From Tenrec ecaudatus (Eukaryota; Chordata; Mammalia; Afrosoricida; Tenrecidae), in NCBI RefSeq assembly GCF_050624435.1, contig NC_134540.1, forward strand, positions 106,235,739-106,299,738: a stretch of DNA of 64,000 nucleotides, in the 5' to 3' direction. A model generated the notes under the pieces. It was given only the letters and a program-made list of their open reading frames with translations. It had not been told where the DNA came from and did not search any database. Positions 19,757-30,420 of this stretch are shown here, one piece after another (within the stretch, counting starts at the first letter, position 1; each line of letters starts with the position of its first letter). The position numbers and the translations under genes are program-made.

Positions 19757-22700
19757 CCAGACCAAAACCAGGGATGCACATGGTAGACAATGGTGGAGAA
19801 GGGGGGGGAAGGAAAACAAAAGGATGAATATAAGGAAGAAAAAGGTAGTGGGGGCATGGGGCACTAATCCACCCAAGGGGAGGGTATTGTTTATATCTCC
19901 ACAGGGAAAGTGGGACCAGACTTCAACCCAGTGCCGCAAGGTGTGAATGCAATATCCCCGTGTGGAGTAGGGAACCAGTGGAGAAGTCTGGGAGGCTAGC
20001 CCCAGCACCATAAATGAAGTGGATTCCTGCCCCTCCCTCGAAAAGAATTTGTTCCAAAGGATGACATTGATTCTGCAGCTCCGGGAGATGGACATATCTG
20101 ATTAGAGCACACGGGAGCAGATGAAGGGGCAGGAGGAGAGAGTGGAACACATCCTGGCCCACCAGGCCGTGAGGATGATGTTCCTGAGTAGAGCAGCCAG
20201 TCCACAGAGAGAACAACATGGCTGGCCCCACTATGAGAAATGATGCCCCTCGGTGGCTAAGGGCGATACAGGGGACAGCACCGGAGACACAGTGTGGGAA
20301 TTGCACCTGACCTGATCCCACCACACCGAGGCAAAGCACTGGGGGAGTGCAGTGGAACAGCAAGGGAATGGAGTGGCAAGGTCCCCAGGGAATGCTGAAA
20401 GTGGACTTTGGGACCAGGGCATGGTGCCCCAACAGACTGGACTGGAAAACGCTCCTAAGGGCCAGCAAACGATCCTTGAACGAACTACAAGCTTTTCTTT
20501 TGTGAAGTGTTTTGTTTTGATCTTTGTCAGTGGTTTGTTTTTGTTGTTTTGTTGTCTGGTTGTATACTGTTGCTTTGTTTTCCTCTGTCTTGTTTTCGTG
20601 CATGTTAGTGTCTCCACAGGTCTGTCTGAATAGGACAGGCTGGATGAACTATCTGGAGGAAAAACAATGGGACCGACAGTTCCGGGGGGACTTTGGGTGG
20701 GGTGGTAAGGGGGGTAAGGAAGTGGTGTTAATAAACACAGGGACAAGGGAACAACATGGGACCCCAAATGGTAGAGAGGGGGGAATGGCAGGCCTGGTGG
20801 GGAATGATCAAGGGTAAGGTTGCGTAGAGAAGAGGTATACTCTAGCCCAGGTGGCGACGAAGCATGGTAGTAGGGCAGGAGGAAAGTCAAGGGAGATGGA
20901 GGAAAGAGCTAGGAGTCAAAGGGCATTTATGGAGGTCTAGACAAAGATATGTACATGCAAATATATATAGGAGGATGGGGAAATAGATCTATGTGTCTAT
21001 ATTTATAGGTTAAATATTAAGGTGGCGGAAGGACCTTGGGCCTCTACTCAAACACTCCCTCAATGCATGAATACTTTCTTTTATTAAATTGGAACTCTAT
21101 AATGCTCACTCTCCCGACACAACTGCTGGAGCCAAAGTGGGTGAACAAGTAAATGTGGTCAAGAAAGCTGATGGTCCCGACACAACGGCTGGAGCCAAAG
21201 TGGGTGAACAAGTAAATGTGGTGAAGAAAGCTGATGGTGCCCGGCTATCAAAAGAGATAGTGACTGGGGTCTTAAAGGCTTGAAGATAAACAAGCGACCA
21301 TCTAGCTCAGAAGCAACAAAGTCCACATGGAAGAACACACCAGCCTGTGTGATCGAGTGGTCCCGAAAGGATCAGTTATCAGGCATCAAAGAACAAAAAA
21401 ATCATATCATTGACTGCACACCTCCATGATAGGATCGCTGAAGACAAATGGGTGCATAAGCAAATGTGGTGAAGAAAGCTGATGGTGCCCGGCTATCAAA
21501 AGAGATAGTGTCTGGGGTCTTAAAGGCTTGAAGGTGAATAAGCGGCCATCAAGCTCAGAAGCAAAAAAGCCCACATGGAAGAAGCACACCAGCCAGTGCG
21601 ATCACGAGGTGCCAAGGGACCAGGTATAAGGCATCATGCAAAAAAAAAATGATATAAGTGTGTGTATGTATGTGTATATGTATATGTATACATATACCAT
21701 ATTAAATGAAGGGGGAAGTGCAGAGTGGAGACCCAAGGCCCAAGTGTCGGCCAATGGAGATCCCCTCATAGAGGTGTTTAGGAGAGGAGATGGGTTAATT
21801 AGGGCGCGAGGCAATACCGATGAAGAACACAGCTTTCCCCCAGATCCTGGATGCTTCCTACCCCCAACTACCATGATCCGAATTCTACCTTGCAGGGTTG
21901 GATAGGACAGAGGCTGTACACTGGTACATATGAGGGTTGGAGGTACAGGGAATCCAGGGTGGATGATACCTTCAGGACCAAGGGTGTGAGGGACGATGCT
22001 GGGAGAGTGGAGGGTGAGTGGGTTGGTAAGGGGGAACTGATTACAAGGATCCACATGTGACCTCTTCCCTGGGAGAGGGACAGCAGAGAAGGGGGGAAGG
22101 GAGACTCCGGATAGGGCAAGATATGACAAAATAACGAGGTATAAATTACCAAGGGCACATGAGGGAGGGGGGAAAGGGGAGGGAGGGGAAAAAAAAAGAG
22201 GACCTGATGCAAGGGGCTTAAGTGGAGAGCAAATGCCTTGAGAATGATTGGGGCAGGGAATGTATGGATGTGCTCTATACAATTGATGTATGTATATGTA
22301 TGGATTGTGATAAGAGTTGTATGAGTCCCTAATAAAATGTAAAAAAAGAAAAGAGGAGAAAAAAATGATTAGGGCAAAGACTGTACAGATGTGCTTTATA
22401 CAATTGATGTATGTATATGTATGAACTGTGATAAGAATTGTATGAGCCCCTAATAAATTGTTAAAATTAAAAAAAAAAAGAAAGCTGATGGTGCCCACCT
22501 ATCAAAAGAGATAGTGACTGGGGTCTTAAAGGCTTGAAGATAAACAAGCGGCCATCTAGCTCAGAAGCAACAAAGTCCACATGGAAGAACACACCAGCCT
22601 GTGTGATCGAGTGGTCCCGAAGGGATCAGTTATCAGGCATCAAAGAACAAAAAAATCATATCATTGACTGCACACCTCCATGATAAGATCGCTGAAGACA

Positions 22701-23714
22701 AATGGGTGCATAAGCAAATGTGGTGAAGAAAGCTGATGGTGCCCGGCTATCAAAAGAGAGTGTCTGGGGTCTTAAAGGCTTGAAGGTGAACAAGCGGCCA
22801 TCTAGCTCAGAAGCAAAAGAGCCCACATGGAAGAAGCACACCAGCCAGTGCGATCACGAGGTGCCAAAGGGACCAGGTATAAGGCATCATGCCAAAAAAA
22901 AAAAGATTTATGTGTGTATATGTATATATATATATACCATATTGAATGAAGAGGGAAGTACAGAGTGGAGACCCAAGGCCCAAGTGTCGGCCAATGGAGA
23001 TCCCCTCACAGAGGGGTTCAGGAGAGGAGATGGGTCAGTCAGGGTGCGAGGTAGTACCGATGAAGAACACAGCTTTCCCCCAGATCCTGGATGCTTCCTC
23101 CCCCCAACTACCATGATCCGAATTCTACCTTGCAGGGCTGGATAGGGCAGAGGTTGTACACTGGTACATATGAGGGCTGGAGGCACAGGGAATCCAGGGT
23201 GGATGATACCTTCAGGACCAAGGGTATGAGGGGCGATGCTGGGAGAGTGGAGGGCGAGTGGGTTGGAAAGGGGGAACTGATTACAAGGATCCACATGTGA
23301 CCTCCTCCCTGGGAGAGGGACAGCAGGGAAGGGGGGGAAGGGAGACTCTGGATAGGGCAAGATATGACAAAATAACGATGTATAAATTACCAAGGGCATA
23401 TGAGGGAGGGGGGAGCAGGGAGGGAGGGAAAAAAAGAAAAGAGGACCTGATGCAAAGGGCTTAAGTGGAGAGCAAATGCTTTGAGAATGATTGGGGCAGG
23501 GAATGTATGGATGTGCTTTATACAATGTATGTATGTATATGTATGGATTGTGATAAGAGTTGTATGAGTCCCTAATAAAATGTAAATAAAGAAAAGAGAA
23601 GAAAAAAATGATTAAGGCAAAGAATGTACAGATGTGCTTTATACAATTGATGTATGTATATGTATGGACTGTGATAAGAGTTGTATGAGCCCCTAATAAA
23701 TTGTTTTAAAAAAA
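19757..23714 (+). mobile_element. 3,958-bp noncoding L1 insertion (long 3' UTR, tandem duplicated)
   Basis: The 16-bp duplication 'aagagttaggctgcta' (19741-19756, 23715-23730) and terminal A-run make this one insertion. Order: an initial GC-mixed part (to 20480), a T-rich 'ttttgtttt' zone (20480-20640), a G-rich part (20640-21060), two 63-bp repeats (about 21112-21237), then two tandem units of about 1.25 kb (21226-22481, 22482-23714). Each unit has two 'gctgatggtgcccggctat'-type modules, a purine tract, and paired terminal modules with AATAAA-type signals. No reverse transcriptase frame is seen. Related sequence in old L1s (31490-32240; 54088-55060, reversed) supports 3' UTR rather than a separate element; the alternative is a noncoding L1 passenger. 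Confidence 0.8.
21112..21237 (+). repeat. Two 63-bp tandem repeats inside the L1 3' UTR
   Basis: The unit runs from 'gacacaactgctggagcc' to 'gtcaagaaagctgatgg' and repeats nearly exactly with a 63-bp period. Because 63 is a multiple of three, an overlapping open frame shows a 21-residue peptide repeat; this is not evidence of a gene. Confidence 0.85.
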
Positions 23715-23924
23715 AAGAGTTAGGCTGCTAACCACAAGATCAGCAGGTTGAACCCACTAGCCTCCCTGAGGGAAAAAGATGAGACTTTCCATTCCCATAA
23801 AGAGTTAGTCTTGTAAACTCACAGGGGCAGTTCTACCCTGTCCTCTCGGATTGGACTTGAGGGCGACTTGAGGGCGATTAGTTGGGGGTTTACTGCTGTA
23901 ATCCCATTTGGGAATGGGTTTTCT

Positions 23925-24258
23925 TTGTAGTGTTCATGAGGCAATATTACTACAGAGTGTGCCTTAAATCAATCTCTTCTGAGATATAAAAAGAGCAAAT
24001 TGCGTAAGCAACCAATCAAACAAGCAGAGATGGGGGAAGAAAGACTCCATACCACACTAGGTCTTTAATGAACCAAGAAACAGAAACTAAAGAGAGGCAA
24101 AGACCTTTTCCCCAGAGCCAACACGGAGAGAAAGCTTTCCCATAAAGCAGAAGCCCCACTTTGAACTTCTAGCCTCCTAAACTGGGAGAGAACACATGTC
24201 TGCTTGTGAGGGCAGCCACTCAAGCTATTTCTGTTACAGCAGTACTAGAGCCAACTTG
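23925..24258 (+). mobile_element. MaLR-like LTR, old
   Basis: 'tcatgaggcaatattactac', 'aatcaatctcttctgagata', 'cttctagcctcctaaactgg' and 'tttctgttacagcagtac' recur in the same order at 47815-48240. The ending is typical of MaLR-type LTRs. The family is a tentative call. Confidence 0.55.
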
Positions 24259-24261
24259 CTG

Positions 24262-24932
24262 ATGAGATCCAGCGCGGATCACAGCTCAGTGCCAAGAAAA
24301 CCAAAATCCTCACAGCTGGACCAACAGGTACCTTCACGGCAGAAAGGATGGGAGTTGTCAAGGACTGCGTCTTGCTGGGATCTACCATCAATGGCCCTGC
24401 AAGCAGCAGTCAGGAGATCGGAGGATGCGGTACATTGGGTCAAACTGCTGTACACGACCTCTTTTAAAGTGTTGAAAGGCAAGGCATTTACTTCAAAGAC
24501 TAAATTACGCCTGACCCAAGCCAGGGTGTTTCCCGGTCACCCCATATACATGTGAAAGTTGAGCAGAGAGTAAGAAAGATTGAAGAAGGATTCGTTTGAG
24601 TCATAGCGTGGGTGAAGAATATCGAAAGTGTCATGGACTGCCAAAAGAGCAAACAGAACGGTAGGACCAGGTGGGCCTTAGAGGCACGGATGGCGAGGCT
24701 TCTTCTCATGGATTTTGGACAGGTGACCAGAAGAGACCTGTCCCTGGAGAAGGACATCCTGCTTGGTAAAGTGGAGGGTCCACAAAGAAGAGGGAGATTC
24801 TGGATAAGGTGGATCGTCGACTCAGGGGCTGCACCAATGGGCTCAAGCAGAAGGACAGTTGTGAGGATGCCGCGGGGCCAGGAGGTGTTCCGTCTTGTTG
24901 TACGTCGGCGTGAACTTGTCGGCATCTAACAA
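24262..24932 (+). mobile_element. RTE LINE 3' end with ACA-rich tail
   Basis: This is the longest clean RTE 3' segment. Frames give 'TRWALEARMARLLLMDFGQV' and 'RDLSLEKDILLGKVEGPQRR', then 'ggcatctaacaacaacaaca' as tail. It starts after the RT YADD box, at the 'caaaatcctcacagctgg' part. Frameshifts and stops disable it. Confidence 0.85.
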
Positions 24933-24984
24933 CAACAACAAGAGAATGATGGCATCAACCAATAATTTATTAATGGTACAGGGG

Positions 24985-25172
24985 AGCTAAATCTACTGCT
25001 ATCGAGTTGATTCCGACCCATAGAGACACGGTGTGAGGTTGCTGAGACAATCCATCCTTACAGGAGCAGACAGCCTCACCTTTATCCACCAGAACGGCTA
25101 GTGGGTTTGAATTGCTGACCTTTGTGTTCGCAGCCCAACACCTAATGCACAAGGCTACCAGGGCAGCTTTTG
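24985..25172 (-). mobile_element. AfroSINE
   Basis: 'tcgagttgattccgaccca', 'tgaattgctgacctttgtgt' and 'ctaatgcacaaggctacc' give a near-complete antisense copy, with the head decayed to 'aggctaccagggcagc'. Confidence 0.85.
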
Positions 25173-25224
25173 CAAAGGAGAGGCCTGAGCATGTCACATA
25201 ACCGAGTGATCAAAGTTAACCTCC

Positions 25225-25440
25225 TAATAATTATCACACTGTACTCAGAATAAATTCCAAATGAAGCAGTGATTGAAATGTTTTTTAATTAATACAAAAG
25301 TATGCTCACTCAAATCATAATTATACATACTGTTCTTCTGAAAGTAGTGGGAGAAAACTGTCACTTTCTGAAAGTTTCTATGTTTTCTAAGGTCTAACAA
25401 ATATAGACGAAATGATAGCGTCCCACTGAAGGGACAGGCA
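25225..25440 (+). mobile_element. Old L1-like fragment duplicated from, or paralogous to, 19185-19400
   Basis: 'actgtactcagaataaattc', 'caaatgaagcagtgattga' and 'ttctgaaagtagtgggag' match the sequence about 6 kb upstream over some 210 bp with scattered changes. A shared family member or a local duplication are both possible. Confidence 0.55.
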
Positions 25441-25589
25441 GACATCATGTGTCCCCTGATGGGCTGTGCTGAGAAGGATCCAATATTATTTATGCAGAAA
25501 TCCTGCCAAAAACAAAGAGCCTGAATCAAGAGGGAAATTGGTCATGATCATGAGGCAGTAATCAAAGCCAAAATGAAAAGAAAAACATG

Positions 25590-25850
25590 GGCAAAGAGAG
25601 ACAATGGATGGTGTAAGATAGAAAAATAATAATAATCTATCATGTGTCAGGGGTCCACGAGGGTGGGAGTGTGGGTGAAGAAGGGGGGGAGAAAGGAGCT
25701 AATACCAAGGACTTAAGCAGGAAAAAAATGTTTTGAAAATGATGATAGCAACATATGTACAAATGTGTTTGATACGATTGATGTGTGGATTGTTACAAGA
25801 GCTGTAGCACCCCAAATAGAATTATTTATTAAGAAAAAAATGTAAATATC
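25590..25850 (+). mobile_element. L1 3' end
   Basis: 'agacaatggatggtgtaaga', purine tract, 'ctaataccaaggacttaagc', 'ttgttacaagagctgtagca' and end 'ccaaatagaattatttatt'. The final signal is decayed, so it is older than 18639-19139. Confidence 0.75.
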
Positions 25851-26374
25851 ATGAGAGACGGAGGAGGGTTGAAGAACTAGCTCTAATTCAGAAAAGTGCA
25901 GAGCTGTGACAAGGTGAAATCCTGCTATGAAGAACATTACTGGACCATTGGTTCGATAATGGAGTAATATTACTGTGAAATTTCCTGTCGGGTTCATTGT
26001 ACTTGCTTATGGGAGAGAGTGCCTTTTGTCTTAGCAGACAAAATAAAAGGAAAAACCCATATGTATCTAGAAGAGATTGATAATTGGTAGATGTTGATAA
26101 AGGGCATATAAAGTTATTTGTATTATTCTTGAGTTGTTTTATGTTTAACATTTTCTTCGGGATGGACATTTAAATGAAAAAAAGAGAGAACATCATAACC
26201 ATGCTTTTATCTGGTCTTGACAAAATGTGCTTTTGAAAGACAGACGTCAAAGGATCCCCTTGTAATCAAGATAAAGCGTGTCCACTCGCTCTACCCTAGC
26301 TAACTGATGGAGGTCCCCATGGGGTTTCCCCATTCATGGATATAAAACCCAAGCCAGTTGCTCCCCAGCCAGCT
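25851..26374. other. AT-rich stretch, no recognised feature
   Basis: No gene or repeat I can name. Short frames are isolated and overlap on both strands. Confidence 0.4.
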
Positions 26375-26515
26375 CTGAAGCATGGCCACCCATGTGTGTC
26401 AGAGGAGAACTGGGATTCATAGTGTGTTCAGTGGCTGACTTTTCAGAAGTTAGTCGCCAGGCATTTCTTCTGCTCAACCTCTGAATGAACTCAAACTTCC
26501 AACCATTCTATTAAA
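26375..26515 (-). mobile_element. AfroSINE variant
   Basis: 'ccacccatgtgtgtcagagg' and 'cagaagttagtcgccaggca' then 'gaactcaaacttccaacc' are the reverse complement of the 'ggcctggcgatctacttcc' subtype. Confidence 0.75.
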
Positions 26516-26579
26516 AGGACATTTACTAACCCTTGGCTCCACCTACGGACTCCAATAACTGATTATCTAAAAAGAAAAA

Positions 26580-26665
26580 ATTCACTGCTATGAATCTGTT
26601 CCGACTCATAACATCCCTATAGGACAGGGTAGAACTGCCCCTGTGAGATATATGTATATATTTCC
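26580..26665 (-). mobile_element. AfroSINE 3' fragment
   Basis: 'cactgctatgaatctgttcc' and 'ctataggacagggtagaact' mark the 3' half only. It lies just downstream (in minus sense) of the FAM168A copy. Confidence 0.75.
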
Positions 26666-26847
26666 AGGAAAAGGCAACTTTCACAAAAATCAAACCCCAA
26701 ACCACTGAAGATGCATAAAGGGACACTTGCCCTGGCGTTGTCTCTTCTTGCAAACAGAGGCAGTGCTGCGGGGGGACTACCCAGCAGCAATGTGAGACTA
26801 AGGAGTTGCATGCAGTGTGCGACTCCAGGCTTGGATGGGCTGCAGGC

Positions 26848-27282
26848 TTACCAGTGCAGGAGCACGTAGCTGTGTGCAGGGATGCCTTGGGCATGGAGAC
26901 GGGGCATGCCCCAACCCCTGTGTGTCGGGGTGTACTCAGCAGGGTACCTGCTGGCATGGCCATGGTGGTGCCTGCCACCATGCCCATGGCCACACCGTTG
27001 GTTCTGGAGGCAGCGACAGGTGCTGGGTAGATGGTAGAAGGAATGTTGTTGGGTTGGATGACTGGGCTGGTGGGTGGCACCGGGCTGGGCAGCCTGCACC
27101 GGCTGTGTATGCTAAGCTCCCTGGGCATCCAGATTCTGCTGGGGGCAGGCACTTCTGACTGTAGCCATGGCCATCTGCTGTGGGTTGGGTGATGGGGAGT
27201 AGTGGGTGAACACTGCTCTAGTATGACCTGCAGTGTATCCGAAAGCCACAGAGGACTCTGGGTACCCTGTGCGGCACTGACA
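26848..27282 (-). pseudogene. FAM168A: FAM168A processed pseudogene, 5'-truncated
   Basis: Three minus frames together follow FAM168A in order: '[20 protein letters not shown]' and 'QQNLDAQGA', then '[20 protein letters not shown]', '[20 protein letters not shown]' and a C-terminus close to 'SYVLLHW' with its stop at 26848. FAM168A is a small Pro/Tyr-rich neural protein of roughly 240 residues; about the last 60% is covered. At least two frameshifts and the missing start disable it. There are no introns, and a short 3'-UTR-like segment continues to about 26690. The 5' edge coincides with an antisense SINE, so the truncation point may be hidden. FAM168B is a poorer match. Confidence 0.85.
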
Positions 27283-27405
27283 GTGTAACTCTTTACAGGA
27301 GAAGAACGCCTTGTCTCTCTCTCCCAAGGAGCGACTGGTGGCTTCGAACCATTGACCTTGTGGTTAGCATTCCACTGCATAACCACTACGTCAGCAGGAC
27401 TCCTT
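27283..27405 (-). mobile_element. AfroSINE, 5' two thirds, abutting the FAM168A copy
   Basis: 'gtaactctttacaggaga', 'ggtggcttcgaaccattgac' and 'catgca'-type head complement 'cgtcagcaggactcct'. The SINE's own 3' end is missing, exactly where the pseudogene begins, which suggests a shared breakpoint. Confidence 0.8.
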
Positions 27406-28944
27406 TCTTCTCTGACGTGATCAGTGTCCATTCAAAGTATTACCTCCTTCATTAACTGATACAGCCAGTGTCAAGTCAAAGTATTGGGGTGATACGCGAG
27501 TTTTTAAAATGCCCGAGCCCGCGCTGTGCTTTCCTCCTTTACCTGATGTATTTCAAAGAGCTCACCTCCAGTTTACTTTGTCTTCAGGCTCTCACCGATC
27601 AACGTGGCAGGTCTCGGCTTCTCAGGTCCTGTTAAACCAGCAGCAGAACAGGCCAACCAGAGAGCGGGGGCTCAGCCAACAGCCGGTCACAGGACAGGGG
27701 CCAAGTTCCAGGCCGTGAATCTGACTCTGGGCAATGGGGAGGCAGCCTGATACCCATTCGATCCTTCAGCGGGGAGGGGAGAAGACAAGCTCCGAGAGCT
27801 GGAACAGAGACAAAAGATTCGGTGGAAGTAGAGACAACACGAGAGCCCAGGTACTAACATTCCAAAGATTTGCTTTGTTTTGGAGGCAGCTGTCCTGTCT
27901 TTGACCAGGGCAGGTGAGCGGCCCAGCTCCGGGCTCACAGGTATTCCGCCCCCGCCCCGCAGAGAGCAGTCACTTAGAACGGTGTGGACTCAGGCGAGTC
28001 GAGTCGAGGCGTACTGGGCGCTTGCTGTGGCTGACTGGGTGCATCGGCTGCAGATTCACAGCCATACTTGGTTGAAGGGAGCGCCACATCACATCAAACA
28101 GGGTCTCATCAGCACCGGAGCGTTATCGTTAAGCGGTTTCTGAAGCCAATTGTTCGCATTTGACATTGCAATGTAGCAGTCGGGATTTCTCTTGTGGTCG
28201 CTACACCACACTTTCACAATCTTGAGTAGGGGGCTTCGAAACCTGTAACCCGCTGCCTGGCATACTATGACCCCAGGAGGAGAGGCCAACAGGTGTGCTC
28301 CTGCTCCAAGATGGCAGCAGGTGGCTGGCTTGTACTCAGGTAGAACAGTCAAGTGAGGGGGTATCACAATGTGGTGGAAAAATGGAATTAGAGATCCTGG
28401 AATCTCTCCACCAGCTTTTTCCAGCCCCCTCGTAGGTGTGGCCTTCCTACTTTATATTACTTGCATCACTCCATCGATTAAAGTGAGTTCATGGTAACCT
28501 GTGTGCACAAGGTCAGGAGTGCCCGAGAAGACAAAGAAGTTGGTCATTGACACTGAGCCTTCCAAAGGCAGGTCTGATTCCAAAGATGAATCACAAGTGT
28601 TGGCCAAATACCAAGGCCAAAGCTAAACCTCAGTACAGCCTTACGTGCTAGCAGATATTTTTCAAGAAAGGCTTCAAGGTCTTCCCCTGATGTGAAGGCT
28701 CTGAGTTTGGAGGAGATGAGTCGTAAGTGAAGTTGGGCCACATGCCAAGTGACTCCTGGAGTCCTTTACCACTGCCGGGACTCCCTTAAGAATATTGAAG
28801 GAATGGATGCTCAGATCCAAGAGAAGGCCGTATTCTTTCTTCCCTGTGAAGGAATACACAGAGCCGGAATCTGTCCCGTATCCATCACTGAAAACACCAG
28901 ACAAAAGATTAGGCACTCAGTAGACTTGTGTTAAAGGCATGCAG
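27406..28944. other. 1.5-kb stretch without recognised features
   Basis: GC content is higher than in the neighbourhood around 27500-28100, without a clear CpG island. Minus frames at 28089-28367, 28544-28741 and 28674-28916 are protein-like but unrecognised; none has splice context I trust. This is one of the longest repeat-free blocks here. Confidence 0.45.
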
Positions 28945-29150
28945 CTCACAGCCACACTCAATGCCATTGAGTCAATTCTGACTCATAATGACCCTGTAAG
29001 ACAGCGTAGAAGTGTCCCTGTGGGTTTCTGAGATTGCCAAGTTGTACAGCAGTAGAAAGTTTCATCTTTCTCCTGAGGCGCAGCCGGGGGTTTCCAACTC
29101 CTAGCTCGGGGTTAGCAGCCCAATACAGACCCACTAGGCTAACAAAGGCA
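28945..29150 (-). mobile_element. AfroSINE
   Basis: 'gccattgagtcaattctgac', 'ttgtacagcagtagaaagtt', 'ccaactcctagctcggggtt' in antisense order; the head complement ends in 'ccactaggctaacaaagg'. Confidence 0.8.
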
Positions 29151-29659
29151 CGCACGATCCACCCCATGGCTATTTCACCTATTAAAAAAAACGAGACCAG
29201 GGTTATCTGATCTGCAAACCATCCAGAGGCAGGAATGATTTATTTCAGATCTTCTTCAGCATCTGAAACAAATTTTGCTAGAAAGCCTGAGAGCTAAGGG
29301 TATATTTTAGAAACAGCAGGCAATGCACTTCAGGCTAAGCCCTGGAGGCCGTGACAGGAAAGGGGATGGGTTCCCAAAGGGCTGGGTTTGAAAAGGGCTA
29401 TGCTGAGGAGAGAGAAACATCTGTGGGTAAGGATTGCGATCTTCAGACAGCTCTGCGCTCCCTTCTCCTGCAGGCTTCAGCTCCCCTGGCTCACCCTTCA
29501 GAGCAGGACTTCTGAAATTGCCTATTGAATGGAGCTGACTCACCACCTGACGCTTGTTTTTGCTCTCATTTTCCATTCTAGAAACCTTATCTTGTGGGAT
29601 CGGAGATCAAAGCGTGAGCATTGCAGAGAGGATGAGGGTGGGAGTGGGAGTGAGGGTGG

Positions 29660-29815
29660 GGGTTAAAAGCCCTTAGCTGCTGATCGAAAGAGCCCTGGAT
29701 TGAAGCCACCAGCTGCAGAGGAGAGAGGTGGCAGGCTACTTCTCTACAGATCACAGCCTGGGAGCCGCTCTCCTTTGTGCTACAGGGTCACTCTGAGTTG
29801 GAATCTGGGGGTGTG
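29660..29815 (+). mobile_element. AfroSINE, diverged
   Basis: 'agccctggattgaagccacc', 'gagagaggtggcaggctact' and 'cactctgagttggaatctg'. The A-box region is scrambled ('ttagctgctgatcgaaag'). Confidence 0.7.
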
Positions 29816-30059
29816 GTCTTTTCTGGGAAACCATCTCAAAGGACTTGAAATGAGGAAAGCGCCCTGATCCACACCAGCTTTGCTGTGTTGACCCTCCCCC
29901 CGGCCCCATACAGGCTTAATCACTGACAGGCTGTGCTCTGAACCAGCTCTTGATTCCTGAGACCAGGCATGGCCTTACAGTACACAGCACTAAGGATGTG
30001 GTCTTTACATTAGGGCCACGGAAGGACAGTAGAAATCTTTCCTATTGACCTGACAGAAT

Positions 30060-30265
30060 CAAGCCACACTCACTGCCATCTGGTCGATTTGGATTCGTAG
30101 AGACCCTGTAGCATAGAGAGAACTGCCCGGTGGGTTTGCGAGGCTGTAACTTTTTACGGGAGTAGAAAGCCCCATTCTTCTCCCACAGAGCAGCTGGTAG
30201 GTTTGAATCGCTGACCTTGTGGTCAATGGCTCAATGCATAACCAATGACACCACTAGGACTCCTG
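30060..30265 (-). mobile_element. AfroSINE, near complete
   Basis: 'tcactgccatctggtcgatt', 'gtaactttttacgggagtag', 'gaatcgctgaccttgtggtc' and head complement 'acaccactaggactcc'. Confidence 0.85.
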
Positions 30266-30282
30266 ATCTGACAAAGGTAACC

Positions 30283-30420
30283 TAAAACATTGCAATTTCA
30301 AACCCACTCCGCAGCAGTGCGGAAGAAAGGTCTGGCAATCTACTTCTATAAAAAGTACAAGCCAAAGAATTCCTGTGGAACAGCTCTACTCTGCCACTTG
30401 GAGTCGCCCTGAGTCAGAAT
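30283..30420 (+). mobile_element. AfroSINE variant
   Basis: 'ggaagaaaggtctggcaatc', 'tacttctataaaaagtac' and 'gtcgccctgagtcagaatg'. It faces the antisense SINE 20 bp upstream, giving an inverted pair that could form a stem in RNA. Confidence 0.75.

Larger units (their letters stand above)
19717..23895 (+). mobile_element. AfroSINE split by the 3,958-bp L1
   Basis: The head is at 19717-19756 ('ggagccagggtggtggagtg') and the remainder at 23731-23895 ('accacaagatcagcaggttg' to 'ggacttgagggcgactt'). The join point is the 16-bp duplication of the inserted L1. The SINE is an ordinary copy with a worn 3' end. Confidence 0.85.

Noticed and set aside
21112-21237. 21-residue peptide repeat as a repeat-protein gene
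   Set aside because: The 63-bp DNA repeat lies in an L1 3' UTR; the peptide repeat follows simply from a period divisible by three.
21602-23525. Long minus frames of 298 and 205 residues, Pro/Ser-rich, and similar frames at 19923-20890
   Set aside because: They are antisense readings of the L1 3'-UTR purine tract; the same peptides recur wherever the L1 end occurs (for example 22908-23525 and 41867-42061).
22482-23714. CRISPR-like or satellite array in the repeated L1 region
   Set aside because: Two long units within one retrotransposed insert; no spacer pattern, and a mammalian context.
26526-27431. 301-residue minus frame as an intact gene
   Set aside because: Only the middle matches FAM168A; both ends translate SINE sequence and the true C-terminus lies in another frame, so it is a frameshifted retropseudogene.
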